NCBI GenBank assembly: GCA_951812715.1
Contig: OX638323.1
Span: 3,390,577-3,454,576 of the forward strand
Origin: an uncultured Pseudohongiella sp.
Lineage (GTDB): Bacteria > Pseudomonadota > Gammaproteobacteria > Pseudomonadales > Pseudohongiellaceae
Length of the DNA: 64,000 nucleotides
Reading direction: 5' to 3'
The notes under the pieces were generated by a model. It made no database searches. It saw only the letters and a list, made by a program, of their open reading frames with translations, and was not told the origin of the DNA. Below are positions 16,417 through 24,244 of the stretch, in pieces. The position numbers were made by a program, and so were the translations under genes. Numbering within the stretch: the first letter of the stretch is position 1; each line of letters begins with the position of its first letter.

Positions 16417-16514
16417 GTTCGATAACCTCCGCCTTCTCGGATGATTCGACGCCAGAATATAACAAAATCTTCCGCCGTACCGTAAGCGACCCGGAAGAAA
16501 CAGCGCCGCTGCAA

Positions 16515-16692
16515 TTGGGCGGCCCAAATCTTTCTTCGGTTAGTGTCCCATGATAGCGCTTCAGTGGGTGTCCCATGATTAGTTGATCGCCTCACGTGGG
16601 TGTCCCATGGTCAGGTGCCGCAGCAAGTGGGCGCCCTAAATTTTTCTTCGGTGGGTGTCCCATGTTTTCATTTTCGGTGGGTGTCCCATGTT
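16515..16692. repeat. Array of GTGGGTGTCCCATG palindromic repeats
   Basis: Five or six imperfect copies of GTGGGTGTCCCATG (core TGGGTGTCCCA, nearly self-complementary) occur at about 16541, 16564, 16596, 16651 and 16677. They are interleaved with two copies of a related TGGGCGnCCCnAAATnTTTCTTCGG block (16516 and 16628). The array lies between the divergent hydrolase and toxin-antitoxin promoters. The same core repeats at 28405-28900. Confidence 0.8.
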
Positions 16693-16713
16693 TTCCATGT
16701 TTTTTTGATTTGA

Positions 16714-16748
16714 TTGACATGGGTTATAGCTAGATTGATAATCTAGCT
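16714..16748 (+). promoter_or_regulatory. Sigma-70-type promoter with overlapping operator palindrome for the toxin-antitoxin operon
   Basis: TTGACA at 16714-16719 is followed after 17 bp by GATAAT at 16737-16742. A perfect 9-bp inverted repeat, AGCTAGATT-GAT-AATCTAGCT (16728-16748), covers the -10 region, the usual place for autorepression by an antitoxin. The antitoxin ATG is 20 bp downstream of the palindrome. Confidence 0.75.
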
Positions 16749-16768
16749 TGTTGATAAGAGTGGCACAC

Positions 16769-17023
16769 ATGATCGAGTGGCCCTTGCAAGATGCCAAGAA
16801 CAAGTTCAGCGCCGTGGTTGAGGCGGCGCTGGCGGGTACGCCGCAGCAGGTGACGCGGCGCGGGAAGCCGGCTGTTGTGGTGCTTTCCACGACCGAGTAT
16901 GAGCGGCTGCGCCGGATGGAAAAGGCCGCGGCGCCCGGCTTGGCCGGATTACTGCTGGAAATGCCCCAGGGCGGCGAGGATTTCGCGCGACTGAAGGTTG
17001 CCCCGAGAAAAGTCGAATTCTGA
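16769..17023 (+). CDS. Type II antitoxin, Phd/YefM family
   Basis: An 84-residue protein (MIEWPLQDAKNKFSAVVEAALAG) with the Phd/YefM N-terminal DNA-binding fold: the W..QDAKN.FS..V..A start, then PQQVTRRGKPAVVVLSTTEYERL. The C-terminal tail (LLLEMPQGGEDFARLKVAPRKVEF) is the usual toxin-neutralising segment. The stop shares one base with the toxin start. A longer frame starts upstream, but the ATG at 16769 gives the canonical N-terminus. The palindrome over the promoter is the likely binding site. Confidence 0.9.
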   Translation: MIEWPLQDAKNKFSAVVEAALAGTPQQVTRRGKPAVVVLSTTEYERLRRMEKAAAPGLAGLLLEMPQGGEDFARLKVAPRKVEF

Positions 17024-17427
17024 TGTATCTGATCGACACCGATGTACTTTCCGCCTTGCGCAGGAAAGATCGATTCCCCCGTGTCGTCAAGTGGCTGGCA
17101 AATCAGCGCACCGCCGATCTGTATATCAGCGTCGTTACCGTCGGCGAAATTGAAAAGGGCATTGCGCGGCAGCGTCAATCCGACCCGGAATTCGCACTCA
17201 GACTCGCGGAGTGGCTGGATAGCCTGATCGAGTTGTACGGTGATCATATCCTCGGGATCGATCTGGCGGTAGCCCGGCGCTGGGGCGAACTCTCTGCCCG
17301 GATCGGCACTCAAAGCGCCGATCTGCTGTTGGCCGCCACGGCGCTTGAGCATGGGCTCGCGGTTGTGACGCGAAATACGCGCCACTTCCAGCCTACGGGC
17401 GTTGAGTCGATCGACCCCTCTGCATAA
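17023..17427 (+). CDS. Type II toxin, PIN-domain ribonuclease (VapC/FitB-like)
   Basis: A 134-residue PIN domain. The first acidic residue is in YLIDTDVLSALRR (D6), the second in ISVVTVGEIEKGI (E), and the C-terminal pair in TQSADLLLAATALEHGLAVVTRNTRHF (D), matching the metal-binding residues of VapC/FitB RNases. It begins one base inside the antitoxin stop, so the pair is translationally coupled. FitB-type toxins pair with Phd or AbrB antitoxins; here the partner is Phd-like. Confidence 0.92.
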   Translation: MYLIDTDVLSALRRKDRFPRVVKWLANQRTADLYISVVTVGEIEKGIARQRQSDPEFALRLAEWLDSLIELYGDHILGIDLAVARRWGELSARIGTQSADLLLAATALEHGLAVVTRNTRHFQPTGVESIDPSA

Positions 17428-17511
17428 TCGTCAACTTCCCGGCTGGCATGGACCGCAAGCGGACAAGCCGCTATGCTGCCGGTTTTTCAGGCTGCCGAGG
17501 GAGGCGGAGTC

Positions 17512-18285
17512 ATGCATCGAGCCAAAACGGGCGCGGGCGTCATGTTGCTGGCATTGCTGGCCTTGCCGCCGCTAGCCCGACCCCAGGCCGTGGGCGATCA
17601 CCAATACACATCCGAAGCCATCGAGCTCGGATCGCGAACCTATACCAGTCAATGCGCCTTGTGCCACGGGCCCCAGGGCGCACTGGTGGACGGCATTGAC
17701 CTGCGGCTCGGCATCTTTCGCGGCGTAGCCTCGGACGAGGACCTGCGCAGGGTCATCGCCGAAGGCTCCGGCGAGGGGCAGATGCCGGCATTTGACTTTG
17801 GCGCCGGCGAGATGGAGGGCATCATTGCGTACATCCGCGCGGGATTCGACCCTGAAGGCGTCGCCGTCAGAATCGGCGACCCGGCTCGCGGCGAGGAATT
17901 GTTCTACGGACGCGGCGACTGCTCCGGCTGCCATCGCGTGGACGGCGAAGGGCCGCGCACGGCGCCGGATCTCAGCGATATCGGCGCCATCCGCACGCCG
18001 GCGGTGCTGCAACTAAACTTGCTCGACCCGACCGCGGCGATGCTGCCGATCAACCGGCCGGTGCGACTCGTCACTCTGGACGAGGAAGTCGTCACCGGCC
18101 GCCGCCTCAACGAGGACACCCACACGGTGCAAGTGCTCGATTCTTCCGAGCGGCTGCGCTCTTTCGCCAAGATCGACCTGAGCAGCTTCGAGATCAGCCG
18201 CGAGCCCAGCAAGCCCCCGGTGGACATGAACGAGGAGGAAGTGGCCGACCTGGTGGCCTTCCTGTTGACCCTGCGAGGCGGGTGA
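17512..18285 (+). CDS. Periplasmic dihaem cytochrome c
   Basis: A 257-residue protein with a signal peptide (MHRAKTGAGVMLLALLALPPLARPQA) and two CxxCH haem sites, CALCH at 48-52 and CSGCH at 137-141. A possible distal methionine lies in the GQMPAF segment of the first domain; the second domain ends with a helix EEEVADLVAFLLTL, typical of class I cytochromes c. The ATG at 17512 has GAGGCGGAG upstream; an in-frame ATG at 17473 would spoil the signal peptide. It is 70 bp upstream of a PQQ-dependent dehydrogenase on the same strand, so it is probably that enzyme's electron acceptor. Confidence 0.9.
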   Translation: MHRAKTGAGVMLLALLALPPLARPQAVGDHQYTSEAIELGSRTYTSQCALCHGPQGALVDGIDLRLGIFRGVASDEDLRRVIAEGSGEGQMPAFDFGAGEMEGIIAYIRAGFDPEGVAVRIGDPARGEELFYGRGDCSGCHRVDGEGPRTAPDLSDIGAIRTPAVLQLNLLDPTAAMLPINRPVRLVTLDEEVVTGRRLNEDTHTVQVLDSSERLRSFAKIDLSSFEISREPSKPPVDMNEEEVADLVAFLLTLRGG

Positions 18286-18355
18286 GGCGCGGTGGGCGCG
18301 GTCTGCGACGATGGCTGAAGCGCGGCTTTCCACGACTATAGATGCGAGGCAGAAA

Positions 18356-19999
18356 ATGAAAATATTCGCGGTGGGCATCCTGTTCGTATTGTTCGCGGCG
18401 CCGGTTTGCGCCCAGATTTCCTACGAGCGAATTCTGCAGGCCGAGGACGGGCCGGAAAGCTGGCTGACCTATAACGGCGGCTACATGAGTCAGCGTTACA
18501 GCCGGCTGACACAGATCGGCCAGGAAAATGTCGGCGATCTGGAATTGCGCTGGCTGTTGCAGAATCAGGTGTTCGGCGCCTGGCAGTCCTCGCCCATCGT
18601 CGCCGATGGCGTCATGTATGTGACCGAACGCCCGAACAGCATCATGGCGGTGGACCCGATTACCGGCCGCGTATTCTGGAAATACGTGCATACCCCGGCG
18701 GAGAATTCGCTGGTCTGCTGCGGCGCCAACAATCGCGGCGTGGCGGTGCTCGACGACCGGGTCTTCATGGGCACGCTCGACGCGCGCCTGGTGGCGGTCG
18801 ATCGCATCAACGGCGAATTACTCTGGGAGGTCGAAGTCGGCGACGTTAACCTGGCGTATTCGGTAACCATGGCGCCGCTGGCGGTGAAGGACAAGATCAT
18901 CGTCGGCGTCGGCGGCGGCGAGTTCGGCATTCGCGGCTATGTCGCCGCTTTTTACGCCGAGACCGGCGAACTCGCCTGGAAAACCTATACCATTCCAGCC
19001 CCCGGCGAGCCCGGCCATGAAACCTGGGAAGGCGACGACTGGCAATACGGCGGCGCCCCGGTATGGATCACCGGCTCGTTCGACCCGGAAGAAAACCTGA
19101 CCTATTGGGGCGTGGGCAATCCCGGCCCGGACTGGAACGCCGCCCAGCGCCCCGGCGACAATCTCTATTCGGATTCGGTCATCGCGCTCGATGCCGACAC
19201 CGGCGAGTTGCGCTGGCACTTCCAGTTCACGCCCAACGACGGTTACGACTACGACGCCGTGCAAGTGCCGGTGCTCGCGGACATGGAATGGCGGGGCGAA
19301 GATCGCAAGCTAATGTTCTGGGCCAACCGCAACGGCTATTTCTACGTGCTCGACCGCAGCGACGGCGAGTTTTTGCTCGGCAACCCCTTCGTGCGCGTGA
19401 ACTGGTCAAGCGGCCTCGACGAAAACGGCCGGCCCATTCCGACGCCGCAGCCCGAAGGCATGCCGACCTGGCCTGGCAATCAGGGCGGCACCAACTGGTA
19501 TCCGCCGTCCTGGAGTCCGCGCACCGAGCTGTTCTATTTCAGCGCCTGGGAGGACTACGCGACGATCTACCAGCCGGAAGAGTCGGAGTACGTGCCCGGA
19601 CGGGCCTTTCTCGGCGGCGGCTTCGACGTGCTCACGCCCGCGCCGGGGGCGCCCGGAGTCGGCATCGGCCGCACCAACCCGATCAACAACTGGACCGACG
19701 AGGTAGGCCACGCCTCGCTGAAGGCGCTCGACCCGCGCACCGGCGAGGAAGTCTGGGAATTCGAGCAGTTCGACGTAAGCGACAGCGGCATGTTGACCAC
19801 CGCCACCGATCTGCTCTTCACCGGCGGCCGCGAAGGCTATATCCACGCCCTCGACGCGGCCAGCGGGGAATTGCTCTGGAAACGGAACCTCGGCGGACAG
19901 ATCGTAATGGCGCCGATCACCTACATGATCGACGGCGTACAATACCTCAGCTTCATTTCCGGCCACGTACTGGCGACTTTCGCGCTACGTCACAAATAA
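18356..19999 (+). CDS. PQQ-dependent alcohol dehydrogenase (quinoprotein, MDH/EDH type)
   Basis: A 547-residue periplasmic quinoprotein with a signal peptide ending VCAQ. The vicinal disulfide that stacks on PQQ is C121-C122 in VCCGANNRG. The catalytic aspartate is in TPNDGYDYDAV, and the propeller has repeated 'docking' units such as DPITGRVFWKY, DRINGELLWEV, DPRTGEEVWEF and DAASGELLWKR. It oxidises primary alcohols or similar substrates and passes electrons to a cytochrome c, very likely the dihaem protein just upstream. The ATG at 18356 has GAGGCAG before it and begins the signal peptide. It is the only one of the four paralogues in the window with the Cys-Cys motif. The substrate is not predictable, and I saw no basis to call it lanthanide-type. 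Confidence 0.9.
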   Translation: MKIFAVGILFVLFAAPVCAQISYERILQAEDGPESWLTYNGGYMSQRYSRLTQIGQENVGDLELRWLLQNQVFGAWQSSPIVADGVMYVTERPNSIMAVDPITGRVFWKYVHTPAENSLVCCGANNRGVAVLDDRVFMGTLDARLVAVDRINGELLWEVEVGDVNLAYSVTMAPLAVKDKIIVGVGGGEFGIRGYVAAFYAETGELAWKTYTIPAPGEPGHETWEGDDWQYGGAPVWITGSFDPEENLTYWGVGNPGPDWNAAQRPGDNLYSDSVIALDADTGELRWHFQFTPNDGYDYDAVQVPVLADMEWRGEDRKLMFWANRNGYFYVLDRSDGEFLLGNPFVRVNWSSGLDENGRPIPTPQPEGMPTWPGNQGGTNWYPPSWSPRTELFYFSAWEDYATIYQPEESEYVPGRAFLGGGFDVLTPAPGAPGVGIGRTNPINNWTDEVGHASLKALDPRTGEEVWEFEQFDVSDSGMLTTATDLLFTGGREGYIHALDAASGELLWKRNLGGQIVMAPITYMIDGVQYLSFISGHVLATFALRHK

Positions 20000-20020
20000 G
20001 ACGCAAAATATGGGTGAGGC

Positions 20021-20640
20021 CCGGTCGGCGCAGCCGACAGGAAGCGCAGCTTCTTGAGGGCCGAACGGCTCGACAGGGATGTCGAGACTGGGGATTGGAG
20101 CAAGCAAAGCGTTCGCGCCAGGGATGGCCTGCACAATCTGACAGAATGCGCGTACCCGGTCGGCGCAGCCGACAGGAAGCGCAGCTTCTTGAGGGCCGAA
20201 CGGCTCGACAGGGATGTCGAGACTGGGGATTGGAGCAAGCAAAGCGTTCGCGCCAGGGATGGCCTGCACAATCTGACAGAATGCGCGTACCCGGTCGGCG
20301 CAGCCGACAGGAAGCGCAGCTTCTTGAGGGCCGAACGGCTCGACAGGGATGTCGAGACTGGGGATTGGAGCAAGCAAAGCGTTCGCGCCAGGGATGGCCT
20401 GCACAATCTGACAGAATGCGCGTACCCGGTCGGCGCAGCCGACAGGAAGCGCAGCTTCTTGAGGGCCGAACGGCTCGACAGGGATGTCGAGACTGGGGAT
20501 TGGAGCAAGCAAAGCGTTCGCGCCAGGGATGGCCTGCACAATCTGACAGAATGCGCGTACCCGGTCGGCGCAGCCGACAGGAAGCGCAGCTTCTTGAGGG
20601 CCGAACGGCTCGACAGGGATGTCGAGACTGAGGGGTTGGC
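20021..20640. repeat. 135-bp perfect tandem repeat, four full units plus a partial fifth
   Basis: Units begin at 20021, 20156, 20291, 20426 and 20561, with an exact 135-bp period and no differences that I could see among the four full units. Each contains the hairpin GTCGGCGCAGCCGAC, an AGCGCAGCTTCTTGAGGG block, GGCCGAACGGCTCGACAGGG and CGCGCCAGGGATGGCCTGCAC. This is the local form of the dispersed repeat found at five other sites. Because 135 is a multiple of three, long frames run through all units on both strands; they have no ribosome-binding site or family match and are not genes. It lies between two PQQ-dehydrogenase genes. Confidence 0.95.
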
Positions 20641-20744
20641 GAAATCGCAAGAGTTGCGCCAGGGATAGCTTGACCGGGTTTGCTAACGGAGATGAACAAG
20701 CTATGAAAATATGGGAATATCGCCCCGTTTATGGAGGACAATTC

Positions 20745-22772
20745 ATGTCTTATGCCAAGCTGAAGAATATCCTGCCGGCGCTGGTCTTATGCGTCGCCGG
20801 TACGGTTCAGGCCGCCGAAGGCGAACTGTTCGCCGACGAAGCCACCGAATGGTTCACCCTGGGCAACGACTTTGCCCATACCCGTTACACTCCCGCGGAC
20901 GAGATCACCGCCGAAAACTTCGGCGATCTGGAAGTCGTCTGGGAATGGGACGGCGCCAGTTTCAACGCGGTCAGCGGGCGCTCCACGCCTTCGCTGATCG
21001 ACGGCATCCTGTACACCGTGGTGGGCTACAAGCGCTACGTCGTCGCCATCGATCCGAAGACCGGCGACACCATCTGGACCTATCGCGAGCCCGACACGCC
21101 TCGCGCCGAATATTCCATGCGCGCCGACTACGGCAAGGGCGTGGCCTATGCGGAAGTCGACGGCCGCGGCGTGATCTACATCGTTTCCCCCGGATTCTTC
21201 CTGACCGCGCTCGACGCCAAGACCGGCATTCCGCTGGAAGGTTTCGGCAATCCCGTGCCGATCGAAGGCTTTCCCGAAACCGGCGTGGTCGACTTGCTCG
21301 CCGACCTCGGTCATCCATACGATCCTTATGAAGGCATTCCGCTGGAGACGGGCTATATCACTTCTTCCTCGCCGCCCATCGTGGTGAACGACACCGTCGT
21401 CATCGGCAACTCCGCCGAGCAGGGATACTTGCAAGCCCGCGTCGAGAACGTGCCGGGCGACATTCTCGCCTACGACAAGAACACCGGCGACTTCAAGTGG
21501 AAGTTCAACGTCATTCCCCGGCCCGGCGAATACGGCCACGAGACCTGGGAAAACGACGCCTGGCAATGGACCGGCGACGTATCTTCCTGGGCGCCGCTGT
21601 CCGCCGACCCGGCCAACAATCTGGTTTACATCCCCACCAACAGCGCGACCATCGACTACTACGGCGGCTTCCGTCCGGGAGATAATCTTTATGGCGCGAG
21701 CATCATCGCGCTCGATACCCGCAGCGGCGAGCGTGTCTGGCATTTCCAGTTCGTAAAACACGAAATCTGGAACTTCGACACGCCCACGGCGCCCGTGCTG
21801 CTCGATATCAATGTGAACGGCCAGCCCATTCCCGCGGTCGCCCAGGTGACCAAGCAAGCCTGGGTCTATACCTTCAACCGCCTCACGGGCGAACCGGTCT
21901 GGCCTATAGTAGATCAGCCGGCGCCGCCTTCGATCGTGCCGGGCGAAGTACTGTCGCCGACCCAGCCGCACGTGACCTGGCCCGAACCTTTCGACATGCA
22001 GGGCATCACCGAAGACGACCTGGTCGATTTCACGCCGGAATTGCGCGCCGAAGCGCTGGAAGTGATGGATGACTACGTGATGGGCGGGCTGTTCAATCCG
22101 CCCATTCACGCCGACAATCCCGAAGGCAAGTACGGCGCGATGAACTGTCCCGGCGGCGCCGGCGGCGCCAATATCACCTCGCCGCCCGTAGCCGACCCGA
22201 ACACCGGCGTGTTGTACATTTCCTCCCACAAGGCCTGTTTTGTCCTGCGTCTGATACCCGGCGAGGAAGCCGACCTGCTGTTCGCCAATCCGACCGGTAC
22301 GACCCTGGCCGAATATGCCAACAGCGTGCGCGGCGCCACCGCCCGTCCGCCGAGATTACGGTCCGGCATACCCGTGTGGAAGCCGCCGTACAGCCGCATC
22401 GTCGCCATCGACATGAACACCGGCGAGCACTTGTGGCAGATTCCCACGGGCGAAACTCCGGCCCGCATCGCCAACAGCCCGGCGCTGGAAGGGGTCGACG
22501 TCGGCAATACCGGCACCGGCAATCTGGTGCCGATGGTGATCACGCCCAATATGCTCGTCTATTCCGACGTTGCCAGCGACGGCACGCCGATGCTGTATTC
22601 GATCGACAAGGACAGCGGCGAGATCATGGCCGAGATCGAAGTTCCGGCCCGCTCGAGCTACGGCATGAGTTCCTGGGTGCACGACGGTCACCAGTACATC
22701 ATGTTGCAGACTGGCGCCAAACTGACGGCCATGGCGCTGCCGGCCGCAATGCCACAGTCGTCCGGCTACTGA
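20745..22772 (+). CDS. PQQ-dependent dehydrogenase, glucose-dehydrogenase-like type
   Basis: A 675-residue periplasmic quinoprotein. The ATG at 20745 was chosen for ATGGAGGACAATTC directly upstream (GGAGG) and for the signal peptide SYAKLKNILPALVLCVAGTVQA. Propeller units include DPKTGDTIWTY, DKNTGDFKWKF, DTRSGERVWHF and DMNTGEHLWQI. The active-site segment reads VKHEIWNFDTPTAPVLLDI, aligning with the HHDxWDYD motif of membrane glucose/quinate dehydrogenases but with K-H and N-F-D changes. No vicinal Cys-Cys pair is present. There are no transmembrane helices beyond the signal, so it is soluble or peripheral. A split-barrel-like protein and a 44-residue membrane protein follow on the same strand. 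The substrate is unknown. Confidence 0.88.
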   Translation: MSYAKLKNILPALVLCVAGTVQAAEGELFADEATEWFTLGNDFAHTRYTPADEITAENFGDLEVVWEWDGASFNAVSGRSTPSLIDGILYTVVGYKRYVVAIDPKTGDTIWTYREPDTPRAEYSMRADYGKGVAYAEVDGRGVIYIVSPGFFLTALDAKTGIPLEGFGNPVPIEGFPETGVVDLLADLGHPYDPYEGIPLETGYITSSSPPIVVNDTVVIGNSAEQGYLQARVENVPGDILAYDKNTGDFKWKFNVIPRPGEYGHETWENDAWQWTGDVSSWAPLSADPANNLVYIPTNSATIDYYGGFRPGDNLYGASIIALDTRSGERVWHFQFVKHEIWNFDTPTAPVLLDINVNGQPIPAVAQVTKQAWVYTFNRLTGEPVWPIVDQPAPPSIVPGEVLSPTQPHVTWPEPFDMQGITEDDLVDFTPELRAEALEVMDDYVMGGLFNPPIHADNPEGKYGAMNCPGGAGGANITSPPVADPNTGVLYISSHKACFVLRLIPGEEADLLFANPTGTTLAEYANSVRGATARPPRLRSGIPVWKPPYSRIVAIDMNTGEHLWQIPTGETPARIANSPALEGVDVGNTGTGNLVPMVITPNMLVYSDVASDGTPMLYSIDKDSGEIMAEIEVPARSSYGMSSWVHDGHQYIMLQTGAKLTAMALPAAMPQSSGY

Positions 22773-22777
22773 TTCGT

Positions 22778-22972
22778 GAAAAATTTCTTCCATGAAATTT
22801 TTCATTGCCGCAAAACGAGCGTGGTTTTGTTTTGCCGCCGGATTCAATGGCTTGCTCCAGTCACGGAGCATAGCTCCGTGCCGTTGCGGCTGCGCTTGAA
22901 GCTGCGCTTCGAAAACGCTTGCCTTCACCCATCGAATCCGGCGGCACATCCATGTGCCGCACGGATTAGATG
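22778..22972. repeat. Mosaic of consecutive hairpins (copy 2)
   Basis: It starts 5 bp after the dehydrogenase stop. Stems include GAAAAATTTC/GAAATTTTTC (22778-22803), a GCAAAAC..GTTTTG stem, CACGGAGC/GCTCCGTG, outer arms GCCGGATT/AATCCGGC and GCGGCACAT/ATGTGCCGC (22941-22960). Blocks match the mosaic at 7690-7827 in inverted order. The A/T-rich stem differs between copies by a compensatory pair: A with T at 7803-7827, T with A here. Confidence 0.8.
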
Positions 22973-22983
22973 ACGTTTTTGCG

Positions 22984-23508
22984 ATGCTGCGATTGATACT
23001 GCAACTGATCGGCATCGCGGTGCTGATTCCGGTGGTGGCCTATGCCACCCTGGCGCTGGACAATCGCAACGCGGACGGTCCGTCGATCCTGTTCCCCGGA
23101 GGCGAACTCGTCTCCGGGGAACTCTATTCCGGCCCGGAACCAGACTGGAGCTTCACGCGCGACATCCCCACCGTCGAATTGCAGTTGATGAATCCACCCA
23201 CTTCGCGGCTGATCTACATACTCGAAAGCGAAGGCAGGTTATACGTCGTCAGCGGGTACATGGGCTCGACGCTCGGGCGCATCTGGAAACACTGGGCGGT
23301 GGAAGCGGACGAGGGCGACGGTATCGCCGTAGTGCGAATCAACGGCGTGCGCTACGAGCGACAAATCACGCGCATCCGCGAAGGCGAAGCGCTCGATGGC
23401 GTCACCGCCGCCCTGCGTGAAAAGTACGGCGGCAATTCCAGCCGCGCCAGCGTGGAATCGGGCAACCTCTGGGTATTCGAACTCGCGCCGCGTGGCCCGA
23501 ACGCCTGA
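22984..23508 (+). CDS. Hypothetical membrane-anchored protein, possible flavin-type split barrel
   Basis: A 174-residue protein. Residues 2-25 (LRLILQLIGIAVLIPVVAYATLAL) form one N-terminal membrane anchor; the rest is predicted periplasmic. The middle region, DWSFTRDIPTVELQLMNPPTSRLIYILESEGRLYVVSGYM, then VVRINGVRYERQITRI, resembles proteins with a nitroreductase/PNPOx-like split barrel, but I am not certain of the family. The frame is open a few codons upstream, but the ATG at 22984 places the membrane anchor at the start. It follows the PQQ-dehydrogenase after the hairpin mosaic and is followed by a small membrane protein 9 bp later. Confidence 0.6.
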   Translation: MLRLILQLIGIAVLIPVVAYATLALDNRNADGPSILFPGGELVSGELYSGPEPDWSFTRDIPTVELQLMNPPTSRLIYILESEGRLYVVSGYMGSTLGRIWKHWAVEADEGDGIAVVRINGVRYERQITRIREGEALDGVTAALREKYGGNSSRASVESGNLWVFELAPRGPNA

Positions 23509-23517
23509 GAGGCAACC

Positions 23518-23652
23518 ATGTCCAACAAGACCTATCTCGCAGTCTGCATAGCCGTCACCGTCCTGGTGGCCGGCTCGATCCTGTTCGTCCCCGGCCTGTC
23601 CGAAACCATCGAACAAAACCTGCTGATCTTCCTCTCCACTAACGCGCGGTAA
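23518..23652 (+). CDS. Small single-pass membrane protein (44 residues)
   Basis: It begins 9 bp after the preceding stop with GAGAGGCAACC as ribosome-binding site, and ends with TAA at 23650-23652. Residues 6-25 (YLAVCIAVTVLVAGSILFVP) make one transmembrane helix; the rest is LSETIEQNLLIFLSTNAR. The tight spacing to the upstream membrane-anchored protein suggests a shared transcript. No family recognised. Confidence 0.55.
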   Translation: MSNKTYLAVCIAVTVLVAGSILFVPGLSETIEQNLLIFLSTNAR

Positions 23653-23779
23653 GGATTGCCGGCGAGCTGTTTGATTGGTCCCGACCAGCTTTTCCGTAGA
23701 ATTCGCGTATTTCGTATATTTCGAATATTAGATACTCTATCCGCATGCAACCAAATTAGTCTAAACCCGGAGAAAGGAA

Positions 23780-24244
23780 ATGAATGCGCTCAGGAGAGAT
23801 GCTTTCATTGATCGATTGCCCGATGAGGTCGAGATCAAGAATGCGGAACAACTCAGAATGATTGTCGCTTCCCAGACCAGCGATGGCGAAGGCGCGAGAC
23901 TGAACCTTGCCCAGGACAATGGCAAGGTCGAGACCATAACGCTGACGCCAGCCTTGACGGCGTCCCTGCTCGAAGTGTTGAGGCTCGTGTCGAGTGGCCG
24001 TGGCTTCCGCATGATTCCCGTGGAGGCGGAACTGACGACGCAGCAAGCCGCCGACCTGCTGAATGTGTCACGACCCTATCTCGTAAAACTGATCGAGAAT
24101 GGCGATATCCCGTTTACCAAGACCGGCAGGCATCGCCGCATCCGCGCCAACGATTTGTTCTCCTACAGGGACAGGCGCGATGCAACCCGGTCCGCTGTCC
24201 TGGAGGAACTTGCCCGCACCGATGCGGAACAGGGACTCATATGA
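23780..24244 (+). CDS. Antitoxin-type DNA-binding protein with excisionase-family helix-turn-helix
   Basis: A 154-residue protein. The C-terminal part has the excisionase (MerR-like) HTH: LTTQQAADLLNVSRPYLVKLIENGDIPFTKTGRHRRIRANDLFSYRDRR (~90-135). The N-terminal half (residues ~1-85) is a separate domain, possibly for oligomerisation. A GGAGAAAGGA ribosome-binding site precedes the ATG. The stop overlaps the next gene's ATG by 4 bp (ATGA), the normal layout for a toxin-antitoxin pair with a PIN-domain toxin. AT-rich near-palindromic DNA at about 23700-23745 may hold its operator. Confidence 0.85.
   Translation: MNALRRDAFIDRLPDEVEIKNAEQLRMIVASQTSDGEGARLNLAQDNGKVETITLTPALTASLLEVLRLVSSGRGFRMIPVEAELTTQQAADLLNVSRPYLVKLIENGDIPFTKTGRHRRIRANDLFSYRDRRDATRSAVLEELARTDAEQGLI

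Noticed and set aside
16515..16692. CRISPR-like array of short palindromic repeats
   Set aside because: Spacing is irregular, the repeat is only ~14 bp and there are no spacers of constant length.
20021..20640. CRISPR array
   Set aside because: Units are direct 135-bp perfect repeats with no variable spacers, and no cas genes are nearby.
19953..20741. Long open frames on both strands through the 135-bp tandem repeat
   Set aside because: The period is divisible by three, so frames stay open by necessity; they contain only repeated units, no ribosome-binding site and no family signature.
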